DNA of 64,000 nucleotides from Bacteroidales bacterium 6E (GTDB lineage Bacteria; Bacteroidota; Bacteroidia; Bacteroidales; Prolixibacteraceae), in contig DF970686.1 of the NCBI GenBank assembly GCA_001270045.2, positions 1 to 64,000 on the forward strand. Direction: 5' to 3'. Below are positions 8,878-17,814 of this stretch, piece by piece (positions within the stretch are counted from its first letter, which is position 1; each line of letters opens with the position of its first letter). The position numbers were made by a program, and so were the translations under genes. The notes beneath the pieces were generated by a model. It did not search any database. It was not told the DNA's origin and saw nothing but the letters and a program-made list of their open reading frames with translations.

Positions 8878-9384
8878 ATGAAAAAAATCTGGATTCTTTT
8901 GGCTGTCATGACAGCATTTTTCACGGGTGAGGTGGCAGCACAGGCCATCGAAGGAAAAGTTACCCTCAGCGGATTGTCAAACGGCGGCACGGTAAAAGAG
9001 GCTACGGTGGTCGACCTTTTCAAGAGTTTCAGGGACGGAAACTACAAAATCAACTTCTCATACAGGGCCGACAATGTCAACCGGCGGGGCGTAGTGCTTT
9101 TCGACACGAAAACCACCGTCAGGCTCAACGGCAAGACGATTTTGCAAAGCACACGCGGAGGCTGGCCATGGTTACCCGGAGATATGTTTGTGCCCATCGA
9201 GGCTTTCGACCTGATTCCCGGTATCCAAAAGGCAGGCAATGCGATGACATCAAAACTGACTCCCGACCAGATGGACACCCCGCTAGCCAAAGGGAAATAC
9301 GAGGTGATACTGGAAATGGTATCAGCCTCAGAGGCTGTCAAAGGGAGCATACAGCCCCTTACGTTCTCTTTTAATGTCAATTAG
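8878..9384 (+). CDS. Exported protein of unknown function
   Basis: The 168-residue reading starts at the ATG at 8878, which opens a clean signal peptide (MKKIWILLAVMTAFFTGEVAAQ). An upstream in-frame ATG at 8782 adds 32 residues without signal character. The mature part is beta-rich: it starts GKVTLSGLSNG and contains FSYRADNVNRRGVVLFDTKTTVRLNG. It looks like a periplasmic or surface beta-sandwich. It is the first of a plus-strand series of small exported proteins (8.9-13.9 kb) spaced closely enough for co-transcription with the next gene (22 bp). I do not recognise the family. Confidence 0.65.
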   Translation: MKKIWILLAVMTAFFTGEVAAQAIEGKVTLSGLSNGGTVKEATVVDLFKSFRDGNYKINFSYRADNVNRRGVVLFDTKTTVRLNGKTILQSTRGGWPWLPGDMFVPIEAFDLIPGIQKAGNAMTSKLTPDQMDTPLAKGKYEVILEMVSASEAVKGSIQPLTFSFNVN

Positions 9385-9406
9385 TTAATCTTCCAACTGA
9401 AACAAA

Positions 9407-10102
9407 ATGAGACTTTCACTCACTCTCTTACTGCTTGTAATCCTGATTTCAGCGCAGGCGCAAAAAATCAGTGGCAAAATTGAAGGGCACAACAAAGGGG
9501 AAATGGACATCGTACTGACCATGTTCGGGTTCGACAAGCTGGTGAAAATCGGCACGTTAGGTTCCGGTGGTGAATTTGAGATCGACCTGTCATCCAATCC
9601 GGCCGAAACCCTCTCAAAAGAAGATTTTGACGTGTTTATTTCCAAGTTGAGCTATGAATTTCAGTATGGTTGCGGTAACCCCGACGATTTCCCGGAAGGG
9701 GAAGCGCAAATCGCCCGCGATGCCGGATTCATTGCCTTGTGGGCAAATGATACATGGGCAGGATCCCTGATTCCGGTTTCCGACCCGAACCTTCAGCCAT
9801 GGATGGAAGACAATGGGTATAATGATCCTATCCAGGCATCTTTCTACAAGGTGTTATTGTTAACCCAAGATGTTGAGCTTCAAAAGAAGTGTACCAATTT
9901 TGACTATTACAACGACGAGGACATTGAAATCGAAATTGAATACGATCTCCATCTGAAGAAAGGGCTAAACCTTATTCAATACAAACTCGAATCGATTTAC
10001 AAGACCGACCCCGACATACGGGCATCGTTCCCCACAAAGGTGAAGATGACCAATGCAGGCGAGAATCCTGAAATCATCTGGATGGCAACGTATTTCTATT
10101 AA
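9407..10102 (+). CDS. Exported protein of unknown function
   Basis: A 231-residue protein with a short signal peptide (MRLSLTLLLLVILISAQAQ). The mature part begins KISGKIEGHNKGEMDIVL, like the first strand of the preceding protein, and then continues into an acidic region (YYNDEDIEIEIEYD, about 167-181). It ends in a hydrophobic WMATYFY, which could be the final strand of a beta domain. It lies 22 bp after the previous gene and is probably in the same transcript. No catalytic motif is visible. Confidence 0.65.
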   Translation: MRLSLTLLLLVILISAQAQKISGKIEGHNKGEMDIVLTMFGFDKLVKIGTLGSGGEFEIDLSSNPAETLSKEDFDVFISKLSYEFQYGCGNPDDFPEGEAQIARDAGFIALWANDTWAGSLIPVSDPNLQPWMEDNGYNDPIQASFYKVLLLTQDVELQKKCTNFDYYNDEDIEIEIEYDLHLKKGLNLIQYKLESIYKTDPDIRASFPTKVKMTNAGENPEIIWMATYFY

Positions 10103-10119
10103 CCCAAATGCATCCGACC

Positions 10120-10304
10120 ATGAAACAACTTATATGGCTACTGGCCATTCCCTGTCTGCTGCTGACAGCGTTTGATGTGAACGGCAGATGTATTACAATG
10201 GACTGCTTTTCTCGCTTGTGGTCGATATATCGGACGACCCCGAATTGAACCGGGAAAAGAGCATTGAGCTGGCGAAGATGATCATCAGTGAGAAACTTTA
10301 CTGA
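10120..10304 (+). pseudogene. Remnant of a small exported protein gene, frameshifted
   Basis: The ATG at 10120 opens a good signal peptide (MKQLIWLLAIPCLLLTAF) 17 bp after the previous gene, but its frame ends at 10248 after 42 codons with an unconvincing tail. Another frame, from 10188 to 10304, reads MYYNGLLFSLVVDISDDPE... and ends ...MIISEKLY, which looks like a genuine protein C-terminus. The two frames differ by -1, and the second is closed upstream by a TGA within the first. The simplest reading is one gene that lost its middle and its frame. An alternative is two overlapping tiny genes. Confidence 0.4.
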
Positions 10305-10373
10305 TCGGCTGAAACGCATATCAATGCGATATGGAATGAATTGGAAAGGTAGTTAACAGAAAAATTAAGCAAA

Positions 10374-11174
10374 ATGAAAAGGATATTATTGATTGTTATT
10401 CTAATATCAGTTGTAGGCATAACCAAAGCTGATGCCCAGTTTCTGAAAGATTTGAAAGACCGGGCACTCGAACGGGGAAAGGATGTGGTGATTGGCAAGA
10501 CAGCCGACAAGGTGGCCGACAAGACCAGTCAGGCCATGGATAAAATCCTTAACCCTGATTTCTCAAATATCATGAACCGGGGAGGGAAGAAGGTGGACAT
10601 GGCGAAATTGCCAGATTCATACGAATTTGATTACCGGTATGCCCTGAAAATGACGACCAGTGAAGGAGTGATCGATATTGATTATTACCTTAGCAAAACC
10701 GAGCCATACATGGGAGCCAAAATGAACATGGGAATGGAAATGTCAATGGTTTTCGACGAAGGCAACAAAGTGATGTTCACTTATGTGAACGGCATGGCCG
10801 TTGCCACTGAAATGGATTTAAACAGTGAATTGGATAACGAAGATTTGACTGATTACCAGGATTACACCTTTAAAACCCTGCCCAACCGCGAATTCCTTGG
10901 CTACGACTGCATAGGCCGGGAGATGGAAAACGAAGAGTACAAATTTATCATATACATTGCGCCCGACATGGAGGCAGGTTTTGGGGGGATGTTCAAGAGT
11001 GAGCACGCCAATTTGCCGCCCGCCATGCAGAAATTCGCCATGGAATACGAGAACGGCTTAATGATGTACATGGAAATGGAGGACAAGAAAAACAAGAAGA
11101 AGAAAAACACCAGTGCCACCATGGAATGTGTGGCCTTTGAACCCACTGACCTGGTGATATCCACCAGAAATTAA
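10374..11174 (+). CDS. DUF4412-type exported protein
   Basis: A 266-residue protein with signal peptide MKRILLIVILISVVGITKADAQ. Residues 23-60 are a charged helix (FLKDLKDRALERGKD...). Residues 75-230 form a methionine-rich beta domain (YALKMTTSEGVIDIDYYLS, MGMEMSMVFDEGN, GYDCIGREMENEEYKFIIYIAPD). This matches the DUF4412 pattern of exported Bacteroidota proteins that report on or bind unknown ligands. The tail contains a lysine stretch (KKNKKKKN). A strong hairpin follows the stop codon, so the transcript probably ends here. Confidence 0.75.
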   Translation: MKRILLIVILISVVGITKADAQFLKDLKDRALERGKDVVIGKTADKVADKTSQAMDKILNPDFSNIMNRGGKKVDMAKLPDSYEFDYRYALKMTTSEGVIDIDYYLSKTEPYMGAKMNMGMEMSMVFDEGNKVMFTYVNGMAVATEMDLNSELDNEDLTDYQDYTFKTLPNREFLGYDCIGREMENEEYKFIIYIAPDMEAGFGGMFKSEHANLPPAMQKFAMEYENGLMMYMEMEDKKNKKKKNTSATMECVAFEPTDLVISTRN

Positions 11175-11199
11175 ACAGGAAGTCATGATATTCAGCATG

Positions 11200-11250
11200 T
11201 TATGTTGGTGTGTACCTGTGGTACACACCAACATAATCTAATTATTTTTT
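11200..11250 (+). terminator. Probable intrinsic terminator after the DUF4412 gene
   Basis: A perfect 17-bp stem (11200-11216 with 11220-11236) with a 3-nt loop (tgt) is followed after a short spacer by six T residues (11245-11250). It lies 26 bp past the DUF4412 stop codon. It also argues against any start of the next gene before about 11290. Confidence 0.75.
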
Positions 11251-11294
11251 CGTATCTTTATATAAGCTGTAATATCAGCAGCGGCACTTTCGTC

Positions 11295-12218
11295 ATGGAG
11301 AAAAATTGCCGGGCCGGCAAGCCAAATTATAAATGCAGTGGCAGGTCTTTTTTCGTCGTAGAAGGCAGATGGGCGACTGCACTACGTGGATGCAAAAATC
11401 ATGCAGCCCATCGTCCATTTCTAAAAATCACGTTACTGGTCCTGGCCATTCTTTGCTCAGGAATGGGATCTTTGTCGACAGCCCAGGATATCCTCTTCCG
11501 GAAAAGCGGGGAAAATATCGAAGCGTATAGCCTGACCACGTCAGGTAAAAGCAGGTCGTACCGGTTGAAGGATGACCCCGAGATGGTACGCCGCTACATC
11601 AGTATCTCATCGCTCGACAGCATACGGTACGCCGATGGCAGGAAAGATATCTTCAACTTCCCAGAAATCATTCCCGAAAAACCTGACCAGGATGAAGCGG
11701 CCCCATTCGACCGGAATTATTTACTCATTGACGTGGCTGCCCTTCCAATCTACAAGAACCTGAAATTTTCGTACGAACACCTGATGGGTAAAGGCTTTGT
11801 CGGACTTTTCGGAACATTCGCTGTGAACTTCGATCCCATCAAGCCTGATATTTGGGAAGGATATGAATACGGATACGAATTTCAGTTTTACGATCCGATG
11901 GCAAGGGTGATGACTTGGAATTTCAGGGCTGGAGCCAACTTCTATATTTTTAAGCCGGGATACTTCAGGTTGGCGGCCGGGTTATCGTGGATCACGGGAG
12001 CATATAACTATACGAAAAGTGCGCCACTCGATCATGATCCATGGGTAACCACCACGGAACACAAAAATGAGCCTGTAAACGGACTCTTGTTCTCACCCGG
12101 ACTCCATTACCAACCAGAATCATTTATACAGTTCAGGCTGGGACTGGATATCCCTGTTATTGTAAATCCTGATTTTAACATGAGCATGCTCACCCTCGAG
12201 GCTGCCCTGAATTTTTAA
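11295..12218 (+). CDS. Exported, probably outer-membrane beta-barrel protein, function unknown
   Basis: About 307 residues from the ATG at 11295. Earlier in-frame ATGs fall inside the terminator hairpin. A basic N-terminal stretch is followed by a hydrophobic segment (ITLLVLAILCSGMGSLSTAQ) that acts as a late signal peptide. The mature part starts with a small domain (DILFRKSGENIEAYSL...ISISSLDSIRYADG). From about residue 165 it alternates aromatic and polar strands (FVGLFGTFAVNFDP, WNFRAGANFYIF, FRLAAGLSWITGAYNY, FIQFRLGLDIPVIV) and ends in LEAALNF, as barrels do. It is 13 bp from the next gene and likely co-expressed with it. Confidence 0.6.
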   Translation: MEKNCRAGKPNYKCSGRSFFVVEGRWATALRGCKNHAAHRPFLKITLLVLAILCSGMGSLSTAQDILFRKSGENIEAYSLTTSGKSRSYRLKDDPEMVRRYISISSLDSIRYADGRKDIFNFPEIIPEKPDQDEAAPFDRNYLLIDVAALPIYKNLKFSYEHLMGKGFVGLFGTFAVNFDPIKPDIWEGYEYGYEFQFYDPMARVMTWNFRAGANFYIFKPGYFRLAAGLSWITGAYNYTKSAPLDHDPWVTTTEHKNEPVNGLLFSPGLHYQPESFIQFRLGLDIPVIVNPDFNMSMLTLEAALNF

Positions 12219-12231
12219 TCACCCTAAAACC

Positions 12232-13929
12232 ATGAAAACCATGATGAATTTTTTCAGGAACCCGGTGAGCCGTATTGCCGGACCGGTTGCATTGCGCAAA
12301 TACCGGCTGACGCGTTGGATCGCTGTTTTACTGGCCGTGGTAACACTAAACGTGACCCAGGGATGCTACTATTTCAAAGTCAATACCAGGCATAAGCCTC
12401 AACCAGAAGAGGTTTCGGGTCTCGACCAGAGTGGGAAAGATTTCATTGTGCACTTCAACGAAAGAACTTTCAGGCTGATTGATGTTGAACTCAACAACCA
12501 AACCGTGTTTGGCGAGATGGAAGAACTGGATTCCCGAATTTACAACATCAAGGTGAAGCCAACCGGCCCAAACCGCTATATCAAAAAAGCCAGCAACAAC
12601 CAATCGTACATTCTCAATGAAGTCCACCTGTATATTGATGAGTATGCAGATCTTGGAAATGACAGGATTTCGGTTCCGGTAAGTGCCATCGAAAAGATCG
12701 AAATCTACGACAAGGACACAGCCACAACCACCGGAACGTGGATATTGGGTGGATTGGGAGTGGCTGCCGGAATTTATCTTGCCATGGCCATCATTGTCCT
12801 CATATTTAAGGAATCATGTCCGTTTATTTATATGTACGACGGGGAATCATACCGGTTTGCCGGTGAAATCTTCAGCGGGGCCATACAGCCCGGACTGGAA
12901 AGGTTTGACTATTTAAGGCTTAATGGCTTCAAGCCAGTCGGCGACAATTATATCCTGAAAGTGACCAATGAAATAAAGGAGATACAGCACATCAACCTGG
13001 CACAGTTAAAGGTGGTTGAACACCCCGAAGGAACGGAAGTGCTGATGGACAAATACGGCAAGATCCATACCATCACGGATCCGGTTCCTGCATCGGGCAT
13101 ACAAACCCTGGCGGGGACTGACGTCAGCGAAATGGTTAACAAAGCCGATGACATTGCCTACCCTTTCAATGCGACAGCAGGAACTACCCACACAATGGAT
13201 GGAGTGATCCTGCAATTTGACAAGCCGGCCGATTGTAACCGGGGAAAACTCATCATCAGGGCCAAAAACTCGCTGTGGCTCGAACATGTAACTGCCGAAT
13301 TCCACAGCATTTTCGGGGGCAAGTATGAAAAATTCAGCAAAAGGCAGTCGGAACGTCCTGCAGATTTCCTCAGGCAAATGATGTTCAACCAGGGAATCCC
13401 GCTATCGGTGAGCGTTGAAAAAGACGCCGGCTGGGCACCTTCCGACTATTATGAAATAGCCGGCCCAATGGCGTTCAGGGACGATGTGCTGGAGATTGAC
13501 CTGAGTGAGATTAAGGGTGAGACCGTAAGGATAAAGATGGAATCAGGCTTCATGTTCTGGGAGCTCGATTATGCCGCCATGGACTTTACCGCTGACCAGC
13601 CCGTGACCGTCACAACGGTGTCAGCACAGGAGGCTACCGACGAGAATGGACTGGATATCAGTACCTTGATCCGAACGGATGACAACTCCTATTATGTTCA
13701 GCCAGAGATTGGAAATGAAGCGATCCTGACTTTTCCCGTTCCGAAATATGGTTCCGGGAACCAGACAGTTTTCCTGGAAAGCAAAGGATATTACCATATA
13801 TTGAGAGAGCAGGAAGGGAGGCCCGACATCCAGATGGCGAAGACATTCAGGACGCCGGGAAGGATGCAGCAATTCTCCAGGGAAATTTATGACAGGCTGG
13901 TTGCCCGGTTCGAGAACGGGGAAAATTAG
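12232..13929 (+). CDS. Large lipoprotein with a membrane segment, function unknown
   Basis: A 565-residue protein. A long basic leader precedes a hydrophobic stretch ending TQGC (Cys45), a plausible lipobox, though the leader is unusually long. A starting Met at codon 4 or 5 is possible. Residues 55-160 form a small beta domain. Residues 166-192 are a transmembrane segment (TWILGGLGVAAGIYLAMAIIVLIF), followed by ESCPFIYMYDGESYRFAGEIFSGAI. That CPFIY-YDG block is a conserved opening I associate with large uncharacterised Bacteroidota surface proteins. The rest is beta-rich without catalytic motifs. It likely forms a unit with the preceding barrel protein. Confidence 0.6.
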   Translation: MKTMMNFFRNPVSRIAGPVALRKYRLTRWIAVLLAVVTLNVTQGCYYFKVNTRHKPQPEEVSGLDQSGKDFIVHFNERTFRLIDVELNNQTVFGEMEELDSRIYNIKVKPTGPNRYIKKASNNQSYILNEVHLYIDEYADLGNDRISVPVSAIEKIEIYDKDTATTTGTWILGGLGVAAGIYLAMAIIVLIFKESCPFIYMYDGESYRFAGEIFSGAIQPGLERFDYLRLNGFKPVGDNYILKVTNEIKEIQHINLAQLKVVEHPEGTEVLMDKYGKIHTITDPVPASGIQTLAGTDVSEMVNKADDIAYPFNATAGTTHTMDGVILQFDKPADCNRGKLIIRAKNSLWLEHVTAEFHSIFGGKYEKFSKRQSERPADFLRQMMFNQGIPLSVSVEKDAGWAPSDYYEIAGPMAFRDDVLEIDLSEIKGETVRIKMESGFMFWELDYAAMDFTADQPVTVTTVSAQEATDENGLDISTLIRTDDNSYYVQPEIGNEAILTFPVPKYGSGNQTVFLESKGYYHILREQEGRPDIQMAKTFRTPGRMQQFSREIYDRLVARFENGEN

Positions 13930-14571
13930 TGTCAAATACACCTGAAAAATGGTTTCACAAAGTGTGACCATATCGCTGAATTGCAGCAGCGACGCAACCT
14001 GTCATAAATTTCATGTTTAACAGCATACGTAAAAGATCATACACAATCACTTCCCATCCCACCTAACCCCTTGAGGATTTGACACCTTAGATACCGGAAC
14101 AGACCGGAACGACTATCCTGTATTTTTTTGTTTCAGCCAATGAAAATCCCTTGTTTGCTACGGTTTTTTTTGTACTTTTGACAAATTGAATCCGGCAAAA
14201 AAAATCCGGAATCAATAATAGCTAACAAATGTTTGATTCTTGATATGTTATCTAAGACTGAAGGAAATATATTTTTGAAAATACACTCTCGAGGGATCGG
14301 ATAAAATCCTGACAGTGTGTACCGTTTTTTGCCCAGTGCGATTTTTTTTCAGAAGACTAATACAATTTTGCCTGTAACCTATGTGATGACCTGACCGGTG
14401 ATTCATCCGCCTTGCCAAAATTGACAGATTCTGGCTAAAATTATCCCAGACAAAGAACCATTCGAAAATTAAAAATGAAAGAGCTGTCCGCAGAGGACCA
14501 GAGCTTACGCTTGTGTGCTTTGGCGGACTGTAGAGTAACTATATGTATGACTTAAATTCAAATTTTAATCT
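13930..14571. other. 642-bp intergenic region, long leader of the susC operon
   Basis: The stretch holds the candidate susC promoter (14154-14180), an inverted repeat GAATCAA/TTGATTC (14209-14215 and 14233-14239), and two T-runs near 14322-14328 and 14343-14350. The first T-run follows a weak stem flanked by acact...agtgt. If the promoter call is right, the transcript leader is about 385 nt, enough for attenuation or sRNA control, both of which are known for Sus-type genes. No reading frame of note is present. Confidence 0.45.
14154..14180 (+). promoter_or_regulatory. Candidate susC promoter
   Basis: An exact Bacteroidota -7 element TACTTTTG (14173-14180) is preceded by TTTG at 14154-14157. 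The 15-bp spacing is shorter than the usual 19-20 bp, so the -33 assignment is doubtful. Confidence 0.45.
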
Positions 14572-17500
14572 ATGAAGAAAGAACTATTGAGGAGAAAGAT
14601 TCTCATGATGCTTTTGGGAGCCATCCTGTCGGTGGGCGCTTTTGCCCAACAGGTTGTCCTGAGAGGTGTGGTGACTTCGGCAGATGACGGCCAGCCGTTA
14701 CCCGGAGTAGCCGTAGTTGAAAAAGGTACCATTAACGGGACTGTAACCGATATCGACGGCAACTACCAGTTGTCTGTCCCTTCCAATGCTGTTGTTGTTT
14801 ATTCATTCGTCGGAATGAAGGGACAGGAAATGGCTCTTGAAGGAAGGACACAAATCAATGTACAGCTCGAAGCTGACCTTTACGACGTGGAAGAAGTGGT
14901 TGTGGTAGGTTATGGTGTACAGAAAAAAGCACTGACTACCGGCTCCAACCTGAACGTCAGGGGTGAGGACATTGCTGAACTGAATACCGGTTCGGCCATG
15001 GAAGCCCTGCAGGGAGTAGCTGCAGGTATCAGCATTACAAGGAACAACGGTGCTCCGGGTGCAGGTACCAGGGTTACCATCCGTGGATTGGGTACCATCG
15101 GTAATTCCAACCCGCTGTTCATCGTCGATGGCATCGCGGTAGGGAACATCGATTACCTGAACCCATCGGACATCGAGTCGATTGACGTATTGAAAGATGC
15201 AGCATCTGCCGCCATTTACGGATCAAGGGCTGCCAACGGCGTTGTGCTGGTTACCACGGTAAAAGGTAGCCAGGACCGTCCGGCAAAAATTACCTATGAT
15301 ACCTATTATGGTGTACAGAACATCTATAAAAACCTGGATCCGCTGAATGCCCAGGAGTACATGTACATCATGGATGAAGGCAGGGTGAATGACGGTTTGG
15401 CCCCATTCAACTGGGAAACCATGATCAAGAACAACAGCTGGCTGAACAACAACTTCGAAGGCAACCTGGGAACCAAGTTGGGCGAAGATGTTTGGAACAA
15501 GCTGCAAAACGGCTGGGAAGGAACCAACTGGATTGATGAGATTACCAACAAAAATGCTGCCGTGCAGAGCCATTCGCTGAACATCACCGGAGGAAGCAAG
15601 GACATTACCTATTCGATGGGGGTTTCCTATTTCGACCAGACCAGCATGATTGGCGGCGACCTGGTTGGTGCAGGATACAAAAGGCTCACTGCCCGTATGA
15701 ACACCCAGATGGTATTGAAAAAGAACGAGGAGCACAATATCCTGACGGTTGGGGAAAACCTCACCTATACCAATACCGAGAACAAAAGTGCCCGTACCGG
15801 CAATATTTACTGGAACGACCTTCACAACGCACTGGTTCAGCACCCGCTGATGCCTGCCTACTGGCAGCCGGCCATTGACAACAACGTCAATCCTTTCGGA
15901 TTTACGCCTACCATGGACGGGGTTACCAACCATACCAACCCGCTGGCATCGATGTATTATGCCACCAACTATAGTTTTGGCAAGGGAAACAGGGTAGTAG
16001 GCAACGTATTTGCCGAACTTGAACCCATCAAAGACCTGAAACTGAGATCTTCATTTGGTCTCGACGCATGGTTTGGCCACAACCGTTCAATGAACCCCAC
16101 CTATGCTCTGGGAACCCTCTATACCGATGACGTAAACGGAGCTGAACAGAGTCAGTATATGGGCAGCAACTGGACCTGGACGACCACCCTTTCGTATGGC
16201 CGTCGCTTTGGTGACCACAACATCACCGGTTTGGTGGGTTATGAGTTACTGCAGAACCACCTTAACAACGAGGTCGGCGGGTCAAGGACCAACCTCCTGT
16301 TCCCCGGAGATCCCCGTTATGCTTACGTGAACAACACCAAGAGTCCTGCATCGATCAGTGACATCAACACCTGGGGTGCCGACTGGGCAGCCGGTGGCGG
16401 TGGACTGATGTCGTACATTGCCAGGGCACAGTATAACTACCTCGAGAAATACATTCTGGCCGCAACCATGCGTGCTGACGGTTCATCCAACTTTGCAAAA
16501 GGCCACAGATGGGGATACTTCCCGTCAGTATCGGCTGGTTGGGTACTCACGAGTGAAGATTTCATGCAGGATGCCATTCCCTTCCTCGACTTTGCAAAAC
16601 TGAGAGCCAGCTGGGGACAGAACGGTAACCAGTCGATTCCAAACTTTATCTACTCATCACAGATTGCTTATGTATTCCCGGGATATTTCTTCGGCGACAC
16701 CAAGCCTGTATCGGGAACAACCGCTTATCCAGAAAGAGTTCCCAATTCTGAAGTGACCTGGGAAACATCGGAACAGCTGAACGTCGGGTTCGACACCCGT
16801 TGGCTTGATTCACGCCTGGGTGTAACCTTCGACTGGTACAAGAAAACCACCAAGGACTGGCTGCTGGAAGCACCTATCCTCGGAACTTCAGGTGCCGGCG
16901 CTCCCTATATCAACGGTGGTGACATCGTGAACTCCGGTGTGGAACTCATGCTGAACTGGAATGACAAAGTGGGCGATTTCAAATATGGTGTAACCCTCAG
17001 TGGTGCTTACAACAAAAACGAAGTGACCCGTATCAACAATACCGACGGTATCATCCATGGTCCTTCGCATGTACTCTCACAGGGTACTTCTGAAGTATCA
17101 AGGGTCGAGGTCGGTTTCCCGATCGGTTATTTCTATGGATATGAAACTGCAGGTATCCTGCAGAACCAGGATGAAGTCGACGCTTATGTCAGGCCCGACG
17201 GAACCCCATACTTCAATGACCAGCGCCCCGGTGATGTCCGTTTCGTTGACCAGAACCTCGATGGTTTGATCGATGAAGAGGATAAAGTGTATCTCGGAAA
17301 TCCGAACCCCGATGTTGAAATGGGTCTCCAGATCAACCTTGATTACAAAGGTGTCTACCTGAATACCACCCTGACCGGAAAATTCGGAATGCAGGTTATG
17401 CAGTCGTACCGTTCGTTTGCCGACAATTTCACCCAAAACTACACTTCAAGTGTATTTGACAGGTGGCATGGTGAAGGCACCTCAACCAAAATGCCAAGGT

Positions 17501-17802
17501 TGACCTATGGATCGAACAGGAACCAGCAGTATATTTCGGATATCTATATGCAGGATGCAGACTATTTAAGGGTTAGCAACCTGACCCTTGGTTACGATTT
17601 CAGCAAGGCACTTGCCAATTTCAAGGCCATTTCGAACCTGAAGGTCTATGCAGCCGTAAATAACCTGTATACCTTTACCAAGTACGATGGCATGGACCCG
17701 GAAGTACGTTTCGGCCATGATGCAGACTGGGCTTCAGGTATTGACCTTGGATTGTATCCAGTGCCAAGAACCGTGATGTTTGGATTAAGTGTAGCCTTTT
17801 AA
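14572..17802 (+). CDS. susC: SusC/RagA-family TonB-linked outer-membrane transporter
   Basis: A 1076-residue transporter that would import oligosaccharides, or possibly peptides, across the outer membrane with energy from TonB. The order is signal peptide (1-25), carboxypeptidase-regulatory-like domain (about 28-102), the EEVVVVGYG motif at 107-115, plug domain (about 118-235, with PLFIVDGIAV and the AASAAIYGSRAANGVVLVTT block), and then the 22-strand barrel ending in a terminal Phe (VMFGLSVAF). The SusD gene follows after 12 bp, the standard arrangement. No glycosidase lies nearby, so the substrate is not indicated. Length is typical of the family. Confidence 0.97.
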   Translation: MKKELLRRKILMMLLGAILSVGAFAQQVVLRGVVTSADDGQPLPGVAVVEKGTINGTVTDIDGNYQLSVPSNAVVVYSFVGMKGQEMALEGRTQINVQLEADLYDVEEVVVVGYGVQKKALTTGSNLNVRGEDIAELNTGSAMEALQGVAAGISITRNNGAPGAGTRVTIRGLGTIGNSNPLFIVDGIAVGNIDYLNPSDIESIDVLKDAASAAIYGSRAANGVVLVTTVKGSQDRPAKITYDTYYGVQNIYKNLDPLNAQEYMYIMDEGRVNDGLAPFNWETMIKNNSWLNNNFEGNLGTKLGEDVWNKLQNGWEGTNWIDEITNKNAAVQSHSLNITGGSKDITYSMGVSYFDQTSMIGGDLVGAGYKRLTARMNTQMVLKKNEEHNILTVGENLTYTNTENKSARTGNIYWNDLHNALVQHPLMPAYWQPAIDNNVNPFGFTPTMDGVTNHTNPLASMYYATNYSFGKGNRVVGNVFAELEPIKDLKLRSSFGLDAWFGHNRSMNPTYALGTLYTDDVNGAEQSQYMGSNWTWTTTLSYGRRFGDHNITGLVGYELLQNHLNNEVGGSRTNLLFPGDPRYAYVNNTKSPASISDINTWGADWAAGGGGLMSYIARAQYNYLEKYILAATMRADGSSNFAKGHRWGYFPSVSAGWVLTSEDFMQDAIPFLDFAKLRASWGQNGNQSIPNFIYSSQIAYVFPGYFFGDTKPVSGTTAYPERVPNSEVTWETSEQLNVGFDTRWLDSRLGVTFDWYKKTTKDWLLEAPILGTSGAGAPYINGGDIVNSGVELMLNWNDKVGDFKYGVTLSGAYNKNEVTRINNTDGIIHGPSHVLSQGTSEVSRVEVGFPIGYFYGYETAGILQNQDEVDAYVRPDGTPYFNDQRPGDVRFVDQNLDGLIDEEDKVYLGNPNPDVEMGLQINLDYKGVYLNTTLTGKFGMQVMQSYRSFADNFTQNYTSSVFDRWHGEGTSTKMPRLTYGSNRNQQYISDIYMQDADYLRVSNLTLGYDFSKALANFKAISNLKVYAAVNNLYTFTKYDGMDPEVRFGHDADWASGIDLGLYPVPRTVMFGLSVAF

Positions 17803-17814
17803 TTTTAAAACAAT

